Part shown: positions 60,999 through 64,000 of the stretch, one piece after another | Numbering within the stretch: the first letter of the stretch is position 1 | Layout of the letters: each line of letters begins with the position of its first letter | NCBI RefSeq assembly: GCF_041154455.1 | Contig: NZ_AP028664.1 | Span: 931,001-995,000, forward strand | Reading direction: 5' to 3' | Origin: Variovorax sp. V213 | GTDB taxonomy: Bacteria; Pseudomonadota; Gammaproteobacteria; Burkholderiales; Burkholderiaceae_C | DNA: 64,000 bases | Notes under the pieces: generated by a model | Database searches by the model: none | Told to the model about the DNA's origin: nothing | What the model saw: the letters and a program-made list of their open reading frames with translations, nothing else | Position numbers and translations under genes: made by a program

Positions 60999-62671
60999 CC
61001 TTCCGCCGCGTGCGGCTGGCCGCTCGTCAGCTCATCGGCGAATCCCGAGCGCACGATCACCTCGAGCGGCTGCGGCTGCAGAGACTCCAGGCGCAGCAGC
61101 CCGCCGCGCGCCAGCACCGCGCGGTGCAGCTGGCGCAGCGCATCGACGCCGGTCGCGTCAAGATAGATGAGGTGCGTGGCGTCGAGCACCACCGTCATGC
61201 CGCGCGGCGCGCTCTCGGCCGCGTTCACCGCCTCGTCCAGCTTGGCCGCGGCCCCGAAGAACAGCGCGCCGTAGAGCCGATAAGTGAGAACCGGCGGTTG
61301 CATCGTGACCAGCTCGACGCTGAAAAGCTCGCTCATGCGCCGGACGAAGAGGGCGCAAGCGAGCACGATGCCCACCTGCACCGCCACCGTCAGGTCGAAC
61401 ACGACCGTGAGAAAGAAGGTGCCGAGCATCAGCAGCCGGTAGTGGCGGCTGAAATGCCGCAGCTGCCCCGGCGTGAACTCGCGCCATTCGCCCATGTTCA
61501 GGCCCACGAACACGAGGATGCCCGCCAGCACCGCGAGCGGCACGTGGCGCGCCAGCGGCGCGGCCAGCAGCACCACCACCATCAGCGTGATCGCATGCAC
61601 GATGCCCGCAATCGGCGAACTGCCGCCCGAGCGGATGTTGGTCACGGTGCGCGCGATGGTGCCGGTGGCCGGCATGCCGCCGAAGAAGGGCGTGACCAGG
61701 TTGGCAATGCCCTGTGCCATCAGCTCCTGGTTCGGGTCGTGGCGCGGCTGGTCGCTCAGCTGGTCGGCCACACGGGCGCACAGCAGCGATTCGATGGCGC
61801 CCAGCAGCGCGATGGTCAGCGTCGGCGTGACCAGCTGCTTGACCGTTTCCCACGAGAAGTCGGGCAGCGCGAAGGTCGGGCCGCCCTCGGGAATGCCGCC
61901 GAAGCGCGTGCCGATGGTCTCCACCGGCAGCTCGAAACCCCACGACACCAGCGTGAGCGTGACCAGCGCCACGATGGGCCCCGGCAGGCGCGCGCCCACC
62001 TGCACCGCGCGCGAGCGCGCCATGCGGCCCGCCAGGCGCTGCACCGCGTGGCCGACCTTCGATTCGCTCCGCAGCAGCATCGGCCACACCGCCAGGCCGA
62101 GCACGCAGGCCAGCCCCAGCCCGAAGGCGTAGGGGTTGAAGGTACCGATCTGCAGCGCCATGGCATGCAGCTGCGAGAACACGTCCGCCGGCATCTTGGC
62201 CACCGTGAGCCCGAGCAGGTCCTTGAGCTGCGACAGCAGGATCAGCACCGCAATGCCGTTGGTGAAGCCGACCACGATCGACAGCGGCACGAAACGCACC
62301 AGCCGGCCGAGCCCGAACAGCCCCGCCGCGAACAGCAGCACCCCGGCGCAGGCGGTCGATATCAGCAGGTTCGCCACGCCGTAGCGTTCGACGATGCCGT
62401 AGACAATCACGATGAACGCGCCGGCGGGACCGCCGATCTGCACCGCCGAGCCGCCCAGCAGCGAAATCAGGAACCCCGCGATGATCGCTGTCCAGATGCC
62501 GGCCTCGGGCTTGAGCCCCGAGGCGATGGCAAACGCCATGGCCAGCGGCAGCGCCACGATGCCGACCGTGGCGCCCGCGCCCAGGTCCTTGAAAAAGCGT
62601 GTCCGGTCGTAGCCCGCCAGCGCGTCCAGCAGGCGCGGGCGAAAGCGGGTGATGTTCAGCGGTGACTGCAT
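60995..62671 (-). CDS. SulP family inorganic anion transporter
   Basis: Inner-membrane anion transporter of 558 residues: about 12-14 helices (residues 25-425) with the SulP segments ALPLAMAFAIASGLKPE and FFGGMPATGTIARTVTN, and a C-terminal STAS domain (about 440-540; TVVLDATHLIYLDATG). Substrates of bacterial SulP proteins include sulfate, bicarbonate and dicarboxylates; none can be assigned. Confidence 0.9.
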   Translation of the reverse strand: MQSPLNITRFRPRLLDALAGYDRTRFFKDLGAGATVGIVALPLAMAFAIASGLKPEAGIWTAIIAGFLISLLGGSAVQIGGPAGAFIVIVYGIVERYGVANLLISTACAGVLLFAAGLFGLGRLVRFVPLSIVVGFTNGIAVLILLSQLKDLLGLTVAKMPADVFSQLHAMALQIGTFNPYAFGLGLACVLGLAVWPMLLRSESKVGHAVQRLAGRMARSRAVQVGARLPGPIVALVTLTLVSWGFELPVETIGTRFGGIPEGGPTFALPDFSWETVKQLVTPTLTIALLGAIESLLCARVADQLSDQPRHDPNQELMAQGIANLVTPFFGGMPATGTIARTVTNIRSGGSSPIAGIVHAITLMVVVLLAAPLARHVPLAVLAGILVFVGLNMGEWREFTPGQLRHFSRHYRLLMLGTFFLTVVFDLTVAVQVGIVLACALFVRRMSELFSVELVTMQPPVLTYRLYGALFFGAAAKLDEAVNAAESAPRGMTVVLDATHLIYLDATGVDALRQLHRAVLARGGLLRLESLQPQPLEVIVRSGFADELTSGQPHAAEG

Positions 62672-62712
62672 GGGGCACCCATTGTGTACCCCGCGCCGGC
62701 GCGGTCCGCCGT

Positions 62713-62910
62713 TCAGTCGCTGTCGGGGATCACCGCATCGGCCGCCGCGCCCACCGCCTTGCCGGTGATGCGCGCGGTGCCAATGGCCGCATCCGCTGCG
62801 AGGCCGACCGCGCTGGCCCCCACGCTCACGGCGGTGCCCGCCACGGTCACCACCGCGCAGCCGCTCAGCATGGCGGCGAACGACAGCAGCAGGAGGGTGC
62901 GCTTCAGCAT
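62713..62910 (-). CDS. Small lipoprotein of unknown function
   Basis: A 65-residue lipoprotein with lipobox LSGC (Cys18), followed by a Gly/Ala/Val-rich segment and a polar end. GAGAGGAC lies upstream of the ATG at 62910, which is chosen over an in-frame start inside metG. It lies 16 bases after metG. Family not recognised. Confidence 0.75.
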   Translation of the reverse strand: MLKRTLLLLSFAAMLSGCAVVTVAGTAVSVGASAVGLAADAAIGTARITGKAVGAAADAVIPDSD

Positions 62911-62926
62911 GGGACGGTCCTCTCGG

Positions 62927-64000
62927 TCAGCGAACCCGCATGCCGGGCGTGGCGCCGGGCCAGGGTTCCAGCACATGGATGCCGGGGTTGGCTTTTTCGT
63001 CGCCATGGCTGGCGGCCAGCACCATGCCTTCGCTGATGCCGAACTTCATCTTGCGCGGCGCCAGGTTGGCGACCAGCACCGTGAGCTTGCCCACGAGCTG
63101 CTCGGGCTCATAGGCCGATGCGATGCCGCTGAACACGTTGCGGGTCTTGCCCTCGCCGGCGTCCAGGGTCAGCCGCAGGAGCTTGGTCGAGCCCTCGACC
63201 TTCTCGCAGGCCACGATCTTCGCGATGCGCAGGTCGATCTTCGCGAAGTCGTCGATGGTGATGATGGGCGCAATGGCCTCGCCACCCGGCAGCGCGCCGG
63301 CCGCCGCGTCCGCGTCCGCGTCAGCGGCAGGCGCCGGTTCGGAGGGTTCGAAGAGCTTGTCGACCATCTTGGCGTCGGCCCGCTGCATCAGGTGCTTGTA
63401 GTCGCCGATGGCATGGCCCACGGGCAGCGCCTGCGCGGCATCGGCCCAGGTGAGCGGCGCGATCTTGAGGAAGGCCTCGACGTTCACGGCGAGCGCCGGC
63501 AGCACCGGCTTCAGGTACAGCGTGAGCAGGCGGAAGGCCTCGATGCACACCGTGCACACGTCGTGCAGCCGCGCCTGCTGGCCTTCCTTCTTGGCCAGCT
63601 CCCAGGGCTTGTTCTGGTCGACGTATTCGTTCACCTTGTCGGCCAGCGCCATCACCTCGCGCAGCGCGCGGGCGTAGTCGCGGCCGTCGTAGAGCGAATG
63701 CAGCTGCGGCGCCGCGTCGCGCAGCGCGAACAGCAGCGCGTCGCCGTCGGCCGACACCTCGCCCAGCTGGCCGCCGAAGCGCTTGCCGATGAAGCCCGCT
63801 GCGCGGCTCGCGATGTTGATGTACTTGCCCACGAGGTCGCTGTTGACGCGTGCCACGAAATCCTCGGGGTTGAAGTCGATGTCCTCGTTGCGGCCGTTGA
63901 GCTTGGCCGCGATGTAGTAGCGCAGCCACTCGGGGTCCAGGCCGATCGAGAGGTACTTGAGCGGGTCGATGCCCGTACCGCGGCTCTTGCTCATCTTCTC
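62927..64000 (-). CDS. metG: Methionyl-tRNA synthetase (3' part, cut by window edge)
   Basis: C-terminal 357 residues of MetRS; the frame runs to the window end. The class I KMSKS motif is the first feature (EKMSKSRG), then the alpha-helical anticodon-binding domain, an acidic Ala/Asp-rich linker, and a C-terminal tRNA-binding OB fold (ITIDDFAKIDLRIAKIVACE), the long dimeric form. The N-terminal catalytic part lies beyond position 64000. Confidence 0.95.
   Translation of the reverse strand, partial: EKMSKSRGTGIDPLKYLSIGLDPEWLRYYIAAKLNGRNEDIDFNPEDFVARVNSDLVGKYINIASRAAGFIGKRFGGQLGEVSADGDALLFALRDAAPQLHSLYDGRDYARALREVMALADKVNEYVDQNKPWELAKKEGQQARLHDVCTVCIEAFRLLTLYLKPVLPALAVNVEAFLKIAPLTWADAAQALPVGHAIGDYKHLMQRADAKMVDKLFEPSEPAPAADADADAAAGALPGGEAIAPIITIDDFAKIDLRIAKIVACEKVEGSTKLLRLTLDAGEGKTRNVFSGIASAYEPEQLVGKLTVLVANLAPRKMKFGISEGMVLAASHGDEKANPGIHVLEPWPGATPGMRVR

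Overview
The window looks like a chromosomal segment from a member of the Comamonadaceae (Betaproteobacteria), most likely Variovorax or a close relative. This rests on the very high G+C content (strong G/C bias in third codon positions), on family-typical genes (a DUF3460 protein, a CNP1-like lipoprotein, the ubiE-Tim44-ubiJ-ubiB-symporter-fmdB-DUF502-aspS run) and on short dispersed repeats of a kind I recall from comamonad genomes. No database was searched. Genes are packed tightly: no gene-free stretch exceeds 300 bases, and many neighbours overlap by ATGA or TGATG. I see no tRNA, rRNA, insertion sequence, prophage or CRISPR array.

Layout. 0-4.2 kb: ribosomal proteins L21/L27, ObgE, ProB, a CNP1-like lipoprotein and RppH. 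4.3-15.2 kb: ProS, a lytic transglycosylase, a CNNM/CorC-type transporter, a cupin, monothiol glutaredoxin GrxD, then prmC-prfA-hemA (translation termination and the first committed step of heme synthesis) and a large MscS-type channel. 15.3-20.2 kb: a complete ugpBAEC-ugpQ operon for glycerol-3-phosphate and glycerophosphodiesters, with a terminator-like hairpin after the binding-protein gene. 20.5-25.8 kb: a SerA-type dehydrogenase and a 1292-residue FAD/Fe-S oxidoreductase, followed by HIT and DUF971 proteins. 26.8-35.1 kb: ubiquinone genes ubiE, ubiJ and ubiB, a Tim44-like protein, a sodium:solute symporter, FmdB, a DUF502 membrane protein and AspRS. 35.1-39.5 kb: NudB, an endonuclease-like protein, FolE, a stand-alone BLUF photoreceptor, an EamA transporter and a DUF429 protein. 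39.6-45.0 kb: a stress-type block (BON lipoprotein, ferritin-like protein, three small membrane proteins of the YqjD/holin/unknown type, DUF1328) next to a CHASE3 histidine kinase, a NarL-type regulator and a single-domain receiver. 45.2-50.4 kb: AsmA-like protein, ThiF/MoeB-like adenylyltransferase, CtpA-type protease and GpmA. 50.5-59.3 kb: rhodanese, GrxC, SecB, GpsA and a cofactor island (nadC, nadA, queD, queE, panC, panB, nadB). 59.3-64 kb: ScpA, DUF3460, a BamE-like lipoprotein, a SulP transporter, a small lipoprotein and the 3' part of metG, cut by the window edge.

Most of this is core metabolism. The points that stand out are: nadC is broken by a one-base frameshift; the QueD homologue lacks the usual catalytic cysteine; the BLUF gene has its ribosome-binding site buried in a repeat-derived hairpin overlapped by a short leader ORF with a strong Shine-Dalgarno; several core genes have a -10-like hexamer only 6-9 bases before the start codon, which suggests leaderless mRNAs; and a stress block sits beside an unassigned CHASE3 two-component system. 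I did not find anything I could defend as a wholly new system.

Limits: all start codons, motifs and family assignments were read by eye, and TM and domain boundaries are approximate.
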